A stretch of 64,000 nucleotides of DNA from DYJK01 sp040755055 (lineage in GTDB: Bacteria; Bacteroidota; Ignavibacteria; Ignavibacteriales; Melioribacteraceae). The stretch spans positions 1 through 64,000 of the forward strand of contig JBFMBS010000010.1 of the NCBI GenBank assembly GCA_040755055.1, written 5' to 3'. The translations under genes were made by a program, and so were the position numbers. Under the pieces are notes generated by a model. The model was given only the letters and a program-made list of their open reading frames with translations. It had not been told where the DNA came from and did no database searches. Positions 1 through 8,193 of the stretch are shown here, piece after piece. Each line of letters opens with the position of its first letter. Within the stretch, counting starts at the first letter, position 1.

Positions 1-93
1 GATAAATTACATCTATTGAGGACGGCAATAAAATCCGAACTAAACATTAAACAACAAAAAGTGGCATAACTAAAATAAGGGGTCTCGGTTTTA

Positions 94-1422
94 ATGAAAT
101 CTCAACTAAGTTTGACTTTATGCCTTTATGGTTTACGAGAAAAGAAATATAATTGGCTGTTTAAAAATGATATTAATACAGTTAAATGGAAAAAGGCATC
201 ACCTATATCTGAATTCTATCTTTTCCAACCATCAAACAATAAATTGTTAGAGCATTATTACTCATTCAACAAAATAACAGAAATATTTCCGGTTAATAAT
301 GTTGGGATGGTAACAGCACGTGATAACTTAACAATACAATTCACCAAAGAAGAAATTTATAAGACGGTGCGTAACTTTGCGTACTTAGATATAGAATTAG
401 CAAGGCAAACTTATAAATTAGGCGAGGATGTTCGGGATTGGAAAGTAGAATGGGCACAAAAAGATTTAAAAGATAGCGGGGTTGACAGAGATAACGTCGT
501 TAAAATAAGTTATCGTCCATTTGATACTCGCTTCACCTATTTTACTGGTAACTCACGCGGTTTCCACTGCATGCCACGTGGAGATTTTATGAAACATTTT
601 AGAAAAAACAACCTCGGTATTCTAGTATGTCGTCAACAAAATTCTATTGGATTTTATCATGCGTTCATAGCAAACACACTTTTTGAAGCATGTGTTGTTT
701 CCAACAGAACTCGTGAAATTAATTATGGATTTCCTCTTTATGTAAACATTGAAAAAGAGCCAAAGAAAAAAGGTACTTTCACACAAATAATGCTCTTTGA
801 ACCGGAAGTAAAATACCAAGGACGCATACCAAATATTAACCCGGAAATATTTGAACAACGAAAAAAAGATTATAGAAAAGAACCAAGCCCCGAAGATATT
901 TTCTATTACATATATGCAATTCTTTACAGCAACACATACCGCGAAAAATATGCTGAGTTTCTTAAGATAGATTTTCCGCGGATCCCTTTCACAAAAGATT
1001 ACCGGTTGTTTATCAAACTCAGTAAGCTCGGCTTACAGCTTGCGGAATTGCATTTACTCAAAGCCAAAGAACTTGATAAACAAATTATACGCTTATGTGA
1101 AGAAGGGTCAAATAGAGTAGATAAGGTTAATTTTGTCCCGGGTGGTTCAGCTAAAATTTCTAAAAAGAGAACAAAGGATGAACCTCAAATTACCGGTAAC
1201 GTCTATATAAACGAAACACAATATTTTGAAGAGATACCTCAAGAAGTGTGGGAATATCAAATTGGGGGATACCAAGTTTGTGAAAAATGGCTTAAGGACC
1301 GTAAAGGCAGAACTTTAACCAAAGAAGAAATTACAACTTATTGCAAAATAGTAACTGCACTTAATAAAACAATTAAGATTCAAGAAGAAATAGATGAGCT
1401 ATACGATGAAGTTGAAGAATAA
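94..1422 (+). CDS. C-terminal fragment of a type ISP restriction-modification enzyme (probable pseudogene)
   Basis: The 442-residue product resembles the C-terminal target-recognition part of single-polypeptide type ISP restriction-modification enzymes (LlaBIII-like): the LYGLREKKYNWL block, the VTARD block near residue 74, a YRPFDTR block near residue 140, and an ISP-C-like tail (FYYIYAILYSNTYREKYAEF). The helicase/nuclease and adenine-methylase domains that should precede it are absent. Reading the same frame upstream gives stop codons at 67-69 and 76-78. The second lies directly before GVSV, where intact relatives usually read QQGVS, so it may be a CAA-to-TAA nonsense change. I infer a decayed gene whose 5' part lies left of the window. 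It is followed by a small membrane ORF and a tRNA gene, a common setting for island edges. Confidence 0.6.
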   Translation: MKSQLSLTLCLYGLREKKYNWLFKNDINTVKWKKASPISEFYLFQPSNNKLLEHYYSFNKITEIFPVNNVGMVTARDNLTIQFTKEEIYKTVRNFAYLDIELARQTYKLGEDVRDWKVEWAQKDLKDSGVDRDNVVKISYRPFDTRFTYFTGNSRGFHCMPRGDFMKHFRKNNLGILVCRQQNSIGFYHAFIANTLFEACVVSNRTREINYGFPLYVNIEKEPKKKGTFTQIMLFEPEVKYQGRIPNINPEIFEQRKKDYRKEPSPEDIFYYIYAILYSNTYREKYAEFLKIDFPRIPFTKDYRLFIKLSKLGLQLAELHLLKAKELDKQIIRLCEEGSNRVDKVNFVPGGSAKISKKRTKDEPQITGNVYINETQYFEEIPQEVWEYQIGGYQVCEKWLKDRKGRTLTKEEITTYCKIVTALNKTIKIQEEIDELYDEVEE

Positions 1423-1615
1423 TAAAAGAAAGTATCTACCATTCATAGGTTTAATAACTTTCCTCTTAAGTTTTGTCTTTGTCACAGTTTCCAAAGAGAC
1501 TAATGGATTTGTCAGTGTATTATGTTTGTGGGTTGGTCTTGGTTTGCTGGGATTTACATCTTTACGTTTAGCTAATTTCATCCTTGGCTACAATTGGTAT
1601 AAAGAAAGAAATTGA
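1394..1615 (+). CDS. small two-TM membrane protein, unknown
   Basis: A 73-residue ORF overlaps the last 29 bp of the restriction-enzyme fragment. It has a short basic N-terminus, then two hydrophobic segments (about residues 14-33 and 38-64) separated by a short polar turn (SKETNG), and a charged tail (YKERN). A second in-frame ATG at 1406 (MKLKNNKRK) gives a more typical positively charged start. I do not recognise a family. The overlap suggests translational coupling with the upstream fragment, but the ORF is short and it may not be expressed. Confidence 0.4.
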   Translation: MSYTMKLKNNKRKYLPFIGLITFLLSFVFVTVSKETNGFVSVLCLWVGLGLLGFTSLRLANFILGYNWYKERN

Positions 1616-2012
1616 TTTGTCTTTTCTCATTTGTTGTACACAATTCAACATTTCTCATTTTACATTGCTTTTAAGCAGTACCCCCGGCTGGAATCGAACC
1701 AGCACCTCGAGCTCCGGAGGCTCGTATTATATCCTTTTAACTACGGGGGCAGAGAAAGCACAAAATAAAAAGTACGAATTACAATTTACGAATTACGATT
1801 TCTGCCTTCTGCAGATAAGTACGATTTTGGATATAGTGAATAAGTTTGGGCTATTGGTAATCATAATTCATCAACACGGTTGGAAAAATAGCAAGAAAAA
1901 ATTTCTAATTCTTATAAGAAAAATTTATGGTCAGAAGCAAATTTTTTCTGCCTATTGACTTTTGAGAGATTTTACTAATTTATCGGTGAGAATATTTAAT
2001 AGGAGAAAAATT
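1616..2012. other. intergenic region holding only the tRNA gene
   Basis: Apart from the tRNA-Arg gene on the minus strand, this AT-rich stretch shows no convincing coding sequence. An AGGAG Shine-Dalgarno sequence at 2001-2005 belongs to the next gene. Confidence 0.6.
1679..1750 (-). tRNA. tRNA-Arg(CCG)
   Basis: On the minus strand a full cloverleaf can be drawn: acceptor GCCCCCG / CGGGGGT, a 4-bp D stem (GTTA/TAAT), anticodon stem CGAGC/GCTCG with loop CTCCGGA (anticodon CCG), a 4-nt variable loop, T stem GCTGG/CCAGC with loop TTCGATT, and discriminator A. CCA is not encoded. The first pair is G-U. It would read the Arg codon CGG. A spurious plus-strand ORF (1584-1958) runs straight through it. 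Confidence 0.93.
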
Positions 2013-2540
2013 GTGTCGATTACTATGCGCAAAGCAGTAACAGAAATTATCACCTCGCTGAAAAAACTACCCGAACCCGGTAAGAAGAGCGGTTCGTTCT
2101 GGGACTTTATGAAAAACCAGCTTGCCGATGAAGGCGAGTGGGATCAAAAACATATCAAAACTATCACTAAAGAAATAGATACCCTTCTTGTTAAACTTGA
2201 CAAAAAATCTCTAACCGATTTGTGGAAAGCTACGCCGGCTGCCGACGAAAAAATTGACGAGGGGAAGAAAGTTGAGGTACCCGAAATGAAAGAAGACATC
2301 ACCGAAGAGATGATTGGACAAGTGATGGATAGAATGGACGATAATTATTCCTCGCGTGACAGCTATTATTCATCCAGCGAACCTTTATATTCAGCAGAAA
2401 GAACAACACCCCCAAAAGAGGATGAAGATTTTGATCCCGATGCCGAACCCGAAGAGGTTCCTGATGAAAATTTGGATTTAGATGACGACGATTTATTCGA
2501 TGAAGACGAAGAAGATGATGAAGATGAATTTAAATACTAA
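2013..2540 (+). CDS. acidic-tailed protein of unknown function
   Basis: A GTG start at 2013 is preferred because AGGAG at 2001-2005 lies 7 nt upstream. An ATG at 2025 in the same frame is the alternative, and the TTG at 1962 has no support. The product (175 aa) has a mixed-charge N-terminal half that may be helical (KAVTEIITSLKKLPEPGKKSG, FWDFMKNQLADEGEWDQKHI) and a C-terminal third that is almost entirely Asp/Glu with Ser/Tyr and Pro. There is no signal peptide, so it is probably cytoplasmic. The family is not recognised. Its 3' end overlaps the next gene in another frame. Confidence 0.65.
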   Translation: MSITMRKAVTEIITSLKKLPEPGKKSGSFWDFMKNQLADEGEWDQKHIKTITKEIDTLLVKLDKKSLTDLWKATPAADEKIDEGKKVEVPEMKEDITEEMIGQVMDRMDDNYSSRDSYYSSSEPLYSAERTTPPKEDEDFDPDAEPEEVPDENLDLDDDDLFDEDEEDDEDEFKY

Positions 2541-2949
2541 ATCCTTTTTGCTTTTCCTATTTGTAACTTTTACGATTTATTCTCAGAATAATGACGCAAC
2601 GGATTCTTTAAAATGGCTCAAGTTCGATCTACCCGAAGAAATATTGAATTACCAATTCAACCAGTTATTATTTGAAGATCACATCAACACTACTTCACTA
2701 TTTACAAACAGCATCAACGATACAAATTCCGTCTGGATTAGAACGCGGATGCAATTAAGTGCTTTTCATGCCGATAACAGTGCAGACCAAATTTGGAAAG
2801 CCAACATATTAAATCCGCTTCAAGATAAATTTATTAAAAGTCAGCAGATGAAATTCTGGAATACTGTTTTAGCTTCCGTTCAAGTTGGTGCCGTTGGTTA
2901 TTTGGCTTACAAACATTTAAGGAAATACGGCTTCCTCAAAAAGAAATAA
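2515..2949 (+). CDS. exported or membrane-anchored protein of unknown function
   Basis: The start must lie inside the 3' end of the preceding acidic-protein gene: ATG codons at 2515, 2518 and 2524 all lead directly into a signal-peptide-like segment (NTKSFLLFLFVTFTIYSQ). The mature part has about 85 polar residues, then a hydrophobic stretch (VLASVQVGAVGYLAYKHL) and a basic tail (RKYGFLKKK), so a C-terminal membrane anchor is likely. No known family is recognised. The 17-26 bp overlap with the upstream gene suggests translational coupling between a cytosolic acidic protein and this envelope protein. Confidence 0.6.
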   Translation: MMKMNLNTKSFLLFLFVTFTIYSQNNDATDSLKWLKFDLPEEILNYQFNQLLFEDHINTTSLFTNSINDTNSVWIRTRMQLSAFHADNSADQIWKANILNPLQDKFIKSQQMKFWNTVLASVQVGAVGYLAYKHLRKYGFLKKK

Positions 2950-3033
2950 TTCTAATCATTTAAATAAATTCGAACAGTAACTTTCTATAATCACAATTAG
3001 TCTAAAGTGCGGATAAATACCGGATGGATTAAC

Positions 3034-4083
3034 ATGAAAAAGACTGCATTATTAATTTTTATTTTATTCGTTTCAAATTCTTACCCTCAAATAACTCTCT
3101 TTGGTGAAGATGATTCAACTTATGCCGGATGTTCAAACAAAAGTTTCGATATCGGTTTCAATAACTCGGGAATTAGTTTCGGCAATTCATCTTACTTCAA
3201 CGGTTTGCGTTTCAATTTTACGGATTGCAACATCGAAGAAATTAACGGGATTAATATTACGTTTTGGAAACCTGAAAGAAATCCAGGTTCCGTTATCAAT
3301 GGAATTGCAGTCGGTTTAGCTCCAAGTGCCGGCACAATTAACGGTATATCAATAGGTATAGCTGCCGTGATAGCCGAAAAAGATTTGTATGGAATTAATA
3401 TCGGGGGACTTGCAATTGTTGCGCAGCGTAATTCAGCCGGTATTAATCTCGGCGGTTTGGCGGTTGTTACCCAAAATGATTTAAGCGGAATTAACATCGG
3501 CGGACTTGCAACTGTTTCGCAAGGTGAACAGCTTGGCATTAATGTGGGGGGATTGGCAGTAGTATCCCAAGGAAATATGAGCGGTATGAATATAGGAGGT
3601 CTTGCAACTGTTTCCCAGGACGATATGATTGGATTGAATTTCGGAGGTCTTGCTGTAGTGTCACAAGGCGATTTGTACGGAATTAATTTTGGCGGTTTGG
3701 CTGTTGTTGCCCAAGGAGAGTTAAAAGGTATCAACTTTGGCGGTCTCGCTATCGTAGGACAAGAAAGTATATATGGATTGAATCAAGCTTTGCTTGCCGT
3801 TATCAGCCAAAATGAAATCCAAGGATTGACCATTGCCGGTTACAAAACAGAAGCATATGAATTTAACGGTATGAATATAAGCGGCTGGACTGAATTTGAA
3901 AACTTTACCGGGTTCTCACTTGCGGTTTATAACCGCATAAAAGAAGCACAAACCGGTTTAACAATCGGATTGTTCAATACAACAGAAAATTTAAACGGTG
4001 TTCAATTGGGGTTGATTAACATTGCTAAGAACAACGAAGGCATTTTTAAAGTACTACCGGTATTCAATGCACATTTTGATTAA
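3034..4083 (+). CDS. secreted 16-residue-repeat surface protein (LA_2272-like)
   Basis: The ATG at 3034 (MKKTALLIFILFVSNSYPQ) starts a clear signal peptide; the longer frame from 3007 adds only nine residues. From about residue 120 to 280 the protein is a tandem array of ~16-residue units of the form G-[IML]-N-[IFLV]-GG-LA-[VTI]-V-[SAT]-Q-x4, with degenerate units on either side. The spacing and the G/N/L pattern suggest a beta-solenoid on the cell surface or in the periplasm. It resembles, from memory, the LA_2272 family of surface repeat proteins described in Leptospira. No catalytic residues are apparent. A short inverted-repeat element begins 5 bp after the stop codon. Confidence 0.7.
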   Translation: MKKTALLIFILFVSNSYPQITLFGEDDSTYAGCSNKSFDIGFNNSGISFGNSSYFNGLRFNFTDCNIEEINGINITFWKPERNPGSVINGIAVGLAPSAGTINGISIGIAAVIAEKDLYGINIGGLAIVAQRNSAGINLGGLAVVTQNDLSGINIGGLATVSQGEQLGINVGGLAVVSQGNMSGMNIGGLATVSQDDMIGLNFGGLAVVSQGDLYGINFGGLAVVAQGELKGINFGGLAIVGQESIYGLNQALLAVISQNEIQGLTIAGYKTEAYEFNGMNISGWTEFENFTGFSLAVYNRIKEAQTGLTIGLFNTTENLNGVQLGLINIAKNNEGIFKVLPVFNAHFD

Positions 4084-4088
4084 TGAAA

Positions 4089-4196
4089 GTGGCTGTTTCA
4101 AAAGTACTTGTTTACTCATAAATAGACCGCGGATAACACGGATTAAACAGATTTTCGCAGATTATTTTATTGATAAACTACTTTTGAAACAGCCAC
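4089..4196. mobile_element. MITE-like element with 18-bp perfect terminal inverted repeats
   Basis: The 18-bp arm GTGGCTGTTTCAAAAGTA at 4089-4106 is repeated perfectly in inverted orientation at 4179-4196. The 72-bp interior carries a CGGATAACACGGATTAAAC-type motif. It has no ORF. A related 109-bp element lies at 46744-46852. The TIR sequence is of the GGCTGT-n-n-CAAAAGT type seen at ends of some insertion sequences, so a non-autonomous element is likely. No clear target-site duplication was found. Confidence 0.7.
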
Positions 4197-4220
4197 CTCT
4201 ATTAAAAAAATATTTACTAA

Positions 4221-4781
4221 TTAAATCCGTGTATAAGTCATAGTAAACATTTTCATTTCTTGACCGTTCATGGTTGAATACATTTCGAAAACTGTTGTAT
4301 TATCATCCAACCACTTTGCTGTTGAACGGTATTTCATTGGCTGACCGCTCATAGGATCTATACTATCACCCGAAAGATTAACTGTTTTAGTTTGTTCATC
4401 ATACTGCCCTTTCATAACCATTATCCCGGTTCCCATATTGTCTATCCATATGCTCACAAACTCTTTAGCAATGTTATCATATGCATCTATGCCCATGCCG
4501 TCAAACGGCATTCCCATCATTGTACTGCTGAATGAAGATTTAATATATCTGCCGCCCAATATAGCTTCATATGTAGCGGTTCCTTCGGATTTCATTTCTT
4601 GGCCGGATCCGGGATCGACCATCACCATAACCGCTTTCCATTTACCTACCATTTTGGACATCATTTGATGCATTGGCCCGGGTTGGATTGATTCCATCCA
4701 CTTTTGCATTGCATCTTGATCTTGTGCTTGTAATGAGACAAACATCAAGCACATGAAAACTACCGTTAATAATTTTTTCAT
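4221..4781 (-). CDS. DUF1579-family secreted protein
   Basis: This 186-residue protein has a signal peptide (KKLLTVVFMCLMFVSLQAQ) and then a single domain with the DUF1579 pattern: GPMHQMMSKMVGKW near the start, a GTATYEAILGGRYI strand and a YDNIAKEFVSIWIDNMGTGI block. DUF1579 proteins are small beta-barrel, lipocalin-like domains of unknown ligand. It is Met-rich. AGGAGG stands a few bases upstream of the ATG, which fixes the start. It is a single gene, convergent with the repeat-protein gene across the MITE-like element. Confidence 0.85.
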   Translation of the reverse strand: MKKLLTVVFMCLMFVSLQAQDQDAMQKWMESIQPGPMHQMMSKMVGKWKAVMVMVDPGSGQEMKSEGTATYEAILGGRYIKSSFSSTMMGMPFDGMGIDAYDNIAKEFVSIWIDNMGTGIMVMKGQYDEQTKTVNLSGDSIDPMSGQPMKYRSTAKWLDDNTTVFEMYSTMNGQEMKMFTMTYTRI

Positions 4782-4886
4782 AAGTACCCTCCTTTAAATT
4801 GATATGATATTTAACCCTTATAAGCAAAATAAGATTATTAGTATTAAACGAAAATTAATTTTTTAAAAAATTGCGGAAAAAATATT

Positions 4887-6098
4887 TCATGATGTTATTT
4901 GTTTGCTCTCACCTTTTTTCATTACAAGAAACGAAATAGCCGAAAAAAGTGAGAAAACAAATGTTCCAATCCACAAAACAACAGAACCGGTATAATCCAA
5001 AACAACAGTTCCAAGCCATGGACCCACCATAAGCGCAAGACTAAAGGTCATCTGGAAGTAACCCATGTATTCACCTCTTCTATCCGCCGGGGAAACTGTA
5101 GATGTATAAGAAGTTGTTGCCGGGAAAAAAATCATTTCGCCAAATGTCCAGATAACTATTGTTAGCACGATTGCAAAAAAACTATCGGCAAAAGCCATTG
5201 CACCGAAACCAATGCCGCATAAAAGAGCACCTATTGCCGAAGCTGTCCGATCATCCCAATGTGCCATTATATTATTTAGAGGAACTTCGATGAAAATTAT
5301 CAGAATGGTATTTACAGCCATCAGCACACCAAAGGTTGATTGCTGAAATCCTAAGTCATCAACTAAAAAAATCGGCATCGGACCAATATGCTGGAAAAAG
5401 ACCATGTTAACGGGTATCAATGTAATCATGAAAAGTAAAAAGCGATGATCCTTTAGAAGGCCGGTGTTCTTAGCCGGTTTAAGTTCCTCTTTAGCAGCGC
5501 CATTATCAATATTCAGATAAGCAGTTCGCTTGACTTCAAAATTGGAGAAGACCAAAAAGATGCCGGCTAACACAGACGTTAAACCATCTATATAAAACAG
5601 AAGGTGAAAATTAATCTGCGATAAAAACCCGCCAACTACCGGGCCAATACTCATTCCAAGATTTATAGCCAATCTATTCAGGGCAAAAGCTGTTTTACGC
5701 TGTTCGGGTTCAGTTTCATTTGAGATCAAAGATAAATTTGCCGGACGGAATGCTTCGCCAATGATCGACCAAATTAAGGTATATACAAGTATGAATTGAT
5801 AATTTTTTATATGGGGAAAAACAAACAACATAATACCGGTTAGAATAAGAGAAAGCTTCATTACACGTAACGCGCCGAGTTTATCGGAAAGTTTTCCAAC
5901 AAACGGAGCCGTAACTAAAGCACCGGCACCATAAAATGTAAGCACCAACCCGGCTTCCGATACTGTAACACCCATTCCCTTTATCATATACAACGCTAAA
6001 AATGGTAGGACCATAGTACCGGAGCGGTTTATTAATGTAGCGAAGGCTAATAACCAGACACTATGCGGAATATCTCTTAAACCTCTCCAAGGATTCAT
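4887..6098 (-). CDS. MFS transporter
   Basis: The 403-residue product has about 12 hydrophobic segments and the major-facilitator loop 2-3 signature (GKLSDKLGALRVM, near residue 63). It also carries GPVVGGFL in the region of helix 5, a motif common in drug/proton antiporters. The N-terminus (NPWRGLRDIPHSVWLLAFATLINRSG) is like that of MdtH/YajR-type exporters. It lies in the inner membrane. The substrate cannot be told from sequence. It is monocistronic and divergent from the downstream lipoprotein gene. Confidence 0.85.
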   Translation of the reverse strand: MNPWRGLRDIPHSVWLLAFATLINRSGTMVLPFLALYMIKGMGVTVSEAGLVLTFYGAGALVTAPFVGKLSDKLGALRVMKLSLILTGIMLFVFPHIKNYQFILVYTLIWSIIGEAFRPANLSLISNETEPEQRKTAFALNRLAINLGMSIGPVVGGFLSQINFHLLFYIDGLTSVLAGIFLVFSNFEVKRTAYLNIDNGAAKEELKPAKNTGLLKDHRFLLFMITLIPVNMVFFQHIGPMPIFLVDDLGFQQSTFGVLMAVNTILIIFIEVPLNNIMAHWDDRTASAIGALLCGIGFGAMAFADSFFAIVLTIVIWTFGEMIFFPATTSYTSTVSPADRRGEYMGYFQMTFSLALMVGPWLGTVVLDYTGSVVLWIGTFVFSLFSAISFLVMKKGESKQITS

Positions 6099-6214
6099 TT
6101 TTACTATCTTATTATATTGTAATAATGACGAAATATAAAAAAAACTTATCCCCTTATTACAAATAATTTCACAATTCGTTAAGTTTAATTAGGTAAAATT
6201 TTGAGGCAAAAAAG

Positions 6215-6661
6215 ATGCGTATAGTAAAGCATGTTTTATTAGTCTTTCTCGTTTTTATTTCAGCTTCATGTTCAAAACTAATATTGCAGCCGGCAGATTT
6301 TGCATGGCCAGTGGAAAACGTAATTAAAATTGACGACAAAGGATTTATCGAAGAACCAAGGTATTCATTTACAATCAATGTAAAACCTCTTTTCCAGGAG
6401 GAGTTTGCCGATTCAAATTTAGCGATCGGGAAAGAAATCCGGATTATCAGAGATAACCTGGGATATTATTATTTAACCGGTATCAACTTTAAAAATGTTT
6501 ATTTGTTTTTACCGGACGAAGGAGGAATGCAGCTTGAAGAAACATATCTCATTTCCGAAACGGGGCTCCTCTCTCCGGTGATGAATCAAAAATCACCAAA
6601 CATCGAATTGATTGACGGAGATAAAATTTATATTCTGAACAACAACGGTATAGTGAGGTAG
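6215..6661 (+). CDS. putative lipoprotein, unknown
   Basis: The N-terminus MRIVKHVLLVFLVFISASC ends in a lipobox (SASC, Cys19), indicating a lipid-anchored envelope protein of 148 residues. The rest is a mostly beta-rich domain with no family I recognise. It stops 5 bp before the following coiled-coil membrane protein, so the two are probably an operon and may act together. Confidence 0.75.
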   Translation: MRIVKHVLLVFLVFISASCSKLILQPADFAWPVENVIKIDDKGFIEEPRYSFTINVKPLFQEEFADSNLAIGKEIRIIRDNLGYYYLTGINFKNVYLFLPDEGGMQLEETYLISETGLLSPVMNQKSPNIELIDGDKIYILNNNGIVR

Positions 6662-6666
6662 ATGAA

Positions 6667-7929
6667 ATGAAATCAAAAAAAGTTATCAATAATATTGTTC
6701 TTGCGTGTCTCCTTTTATTAGCTGCAGTAACTTATGCCCAATCCGATTTTGAAAAAACTCAAAATTTTAAAACGAGATACAAACAATTAGAGGACGGAAT
6801 AAAAGACGCCATTACATTAGAAGAATGTAATACAATTGGTGAAAGCATTGCTAAATTGAAAAAAGAATTCATAAACGATAAGGCACTTCTGGATAAAACT
6901 CTATACCCGGAAACGTTTGAATCTTCATTTACCAAAATCGAAAAGGCGCTTGAAGTACGGAAAGGTGATTTTACACAAATAGTAGAATTAACCACTGAAG
7001 TTGGAACACTCAAAACCCAAATAACGGAAATAAGCGAAAAGAATAAAAGTTTAATTGCAGAGATCCGCCAGTTAAATTTAAAAGGTGAGAAAGACGCCGC
7101 CACAATTGCATCGCTACAAAAATTGGTTGCACAATTAAGGTCAAATATTCAGCAACGAGATATGCTGGTTAGAGATATTGTCGATAGTCTGCTTACACAA
7201 TTTGTTAAGGTACCTTCTACACTTAATGATGCCGAGAAACAAAATATTTACAGTAAAGTTGAAGCCGGAAATTTATTTTACAACATAGAAAGAACTATTA
7301 GCGACAATATCCAATTCATGCGCGTAACCGAACTTACTCCCGAAGACCTTTCCGAAATGAAAAAACAACATAAAGATTTCAATAAAGTTTGGCGGCAAAT
7401 CGGGCCAAGATTAGCCGACGTATATTTGGGCAAGCAAGATAAAACAACTGAAATTGCAAGTATTGATAATATGTTCTCTCTCTGGAACCAGAGAATCAAC
7501 GAGGAGATTTGGAATCAGATCAACAAACTTTTCAGGGAAAAACAAATTTCCTTGCTGCAGTTCAATAACGGGGATCAATTTACAACAAGTGTTGTTAGTT
7601 TTATTGACGATGAAATTAAAAACATCGGGGTAAAACGACCCGAAGAATCGGAAAACACATATTACGCATTTACCGATAGCGTATGGTTCCAGACCGTACA
7701 GCCAAACTGGGTTCCGATATTAATAGAGAACAAAATGATGACCGAAGCGAACAAAGATACGATTGAAACACGCATTGGAAAGTGGAAAGAATATATTGCC
7801 CCGGCATCGGCATTTAACTGGTATTATATAATATTAATCGCAGTCATTATTGTTCTTATTATAGCTTACTTATTAAAAGGGAAGAAAAAAACTAATGTTG
7901 ATATTCCCTCTGCTGATAGTAATCAGTAA
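6667..7929 (+). CDS. periplasmic coiled-coil protein with C-terminal membrane anchor
   Basis: The 420-residue product starts with a signal peptide ending TYAQ (near residue 25). Residues ~30-170 are strongly heptad-like (KTQITEISEKNKSLIAEIRQL and following), indicating a coiled coil. Residues ~180-380 form an alpha-helical domain rich in Trp and Asn. A single transmembrane helix (WYYIILIAVIIVLIIAYLL) near residue 390 is followed by a basic tail. It should be anchored in the inner membrane with its bulk in the periplasm. The family is not recognised. It follows the lipoprotein gene with a 5-bp gap and ends at a good intrinsic terminator. Confidence 0.75.
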   Translation: MKSKKVINNIVLACLLLLAAVTYAQSDFEKTQNFKTRYKQLEDGIKDAITLEECNTIGESIAKLKKEFINDKALLDKTLYPETFESSFTKIEKALEVRKGDFTQIVELTTEVGTLKTQITEISEKNKSLIAEIRQLNLKGEKDAATIASLQKLVAQLRSNIQQRDMLVRDIVDSLLTQFVKVPSTLNDAEKQNIYSKVEAGNLFYNIERTISDNIQFMRVTELTPEDLSEMKKQHKDFNKVWRQIGPRLADVYLGKQDKTTEIASIDNMFSLWNQRINEEIWNQINKLFREKQISLLQFNNGDQFTTSVVSFIDDEIKNIGVKRPEESENTYYAFTDSVWFQTVQPNWVPILIENKMMTEANKDTIETRIGKWKEYIAPASAFNWYYIILIAVIIVLIIAYLLKGKKKTNVDIPSADSNQ

Positions 7930-7945
7930 AGTTATTTACTTACAG

Positions 7946-7970
7946 CCCGCCAATCGGCGGGTTTATTTTT
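7946..7970 (+). terminator. intrinsic terminator
   Basis: The stem CCCGCC (7946-7951) / GGCGGG (7956-7961) with a 4-nt loop is followed by a T-rich run (TTTATTTTTT). It lies 16 bp after the stop of the coiled-coil protein gene. Confidence 0.85.
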
Positions 7971-8193
7971 TAAACCGCTTATCTTATTTGATTGCCCTCA
8001 CATTTTATATACAAACAATCGTATCATAGAGTTTAAGCAAATTACTAATTGACTTTGGTCAATCAACCATCTAAGTTAAATGAGGGTAATAAATAAGAAC
8101 ATCTGAAAAATATTGTTCGTTAATCCTATTAAGCTACGTTGGCATTTGTTGTTTCAAATAATAAACTTTCATTTTTTGACTAAAGGAGGAACA

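Noticed and set aside
1584..1958. A 124-codon plus-strand ORF
   Set aside because: It runs antisense through the tRNA-Arg gene; its middle translates the tRNA, and there is no good start site or family.
3192..3734. A 180-codon minus-strand ORF opposite the surface-repeat protein
   Set aside because: It is a repetitive shadow of the sense repeats, with no start site.
4089..4196. Simple intrinsic terminator for the repeat-protein gene
   Set aside because: The arms are 72 bp apart, there is no T-run adjoining, and a related element occurs elsewhere, so an inserted element is more likely.
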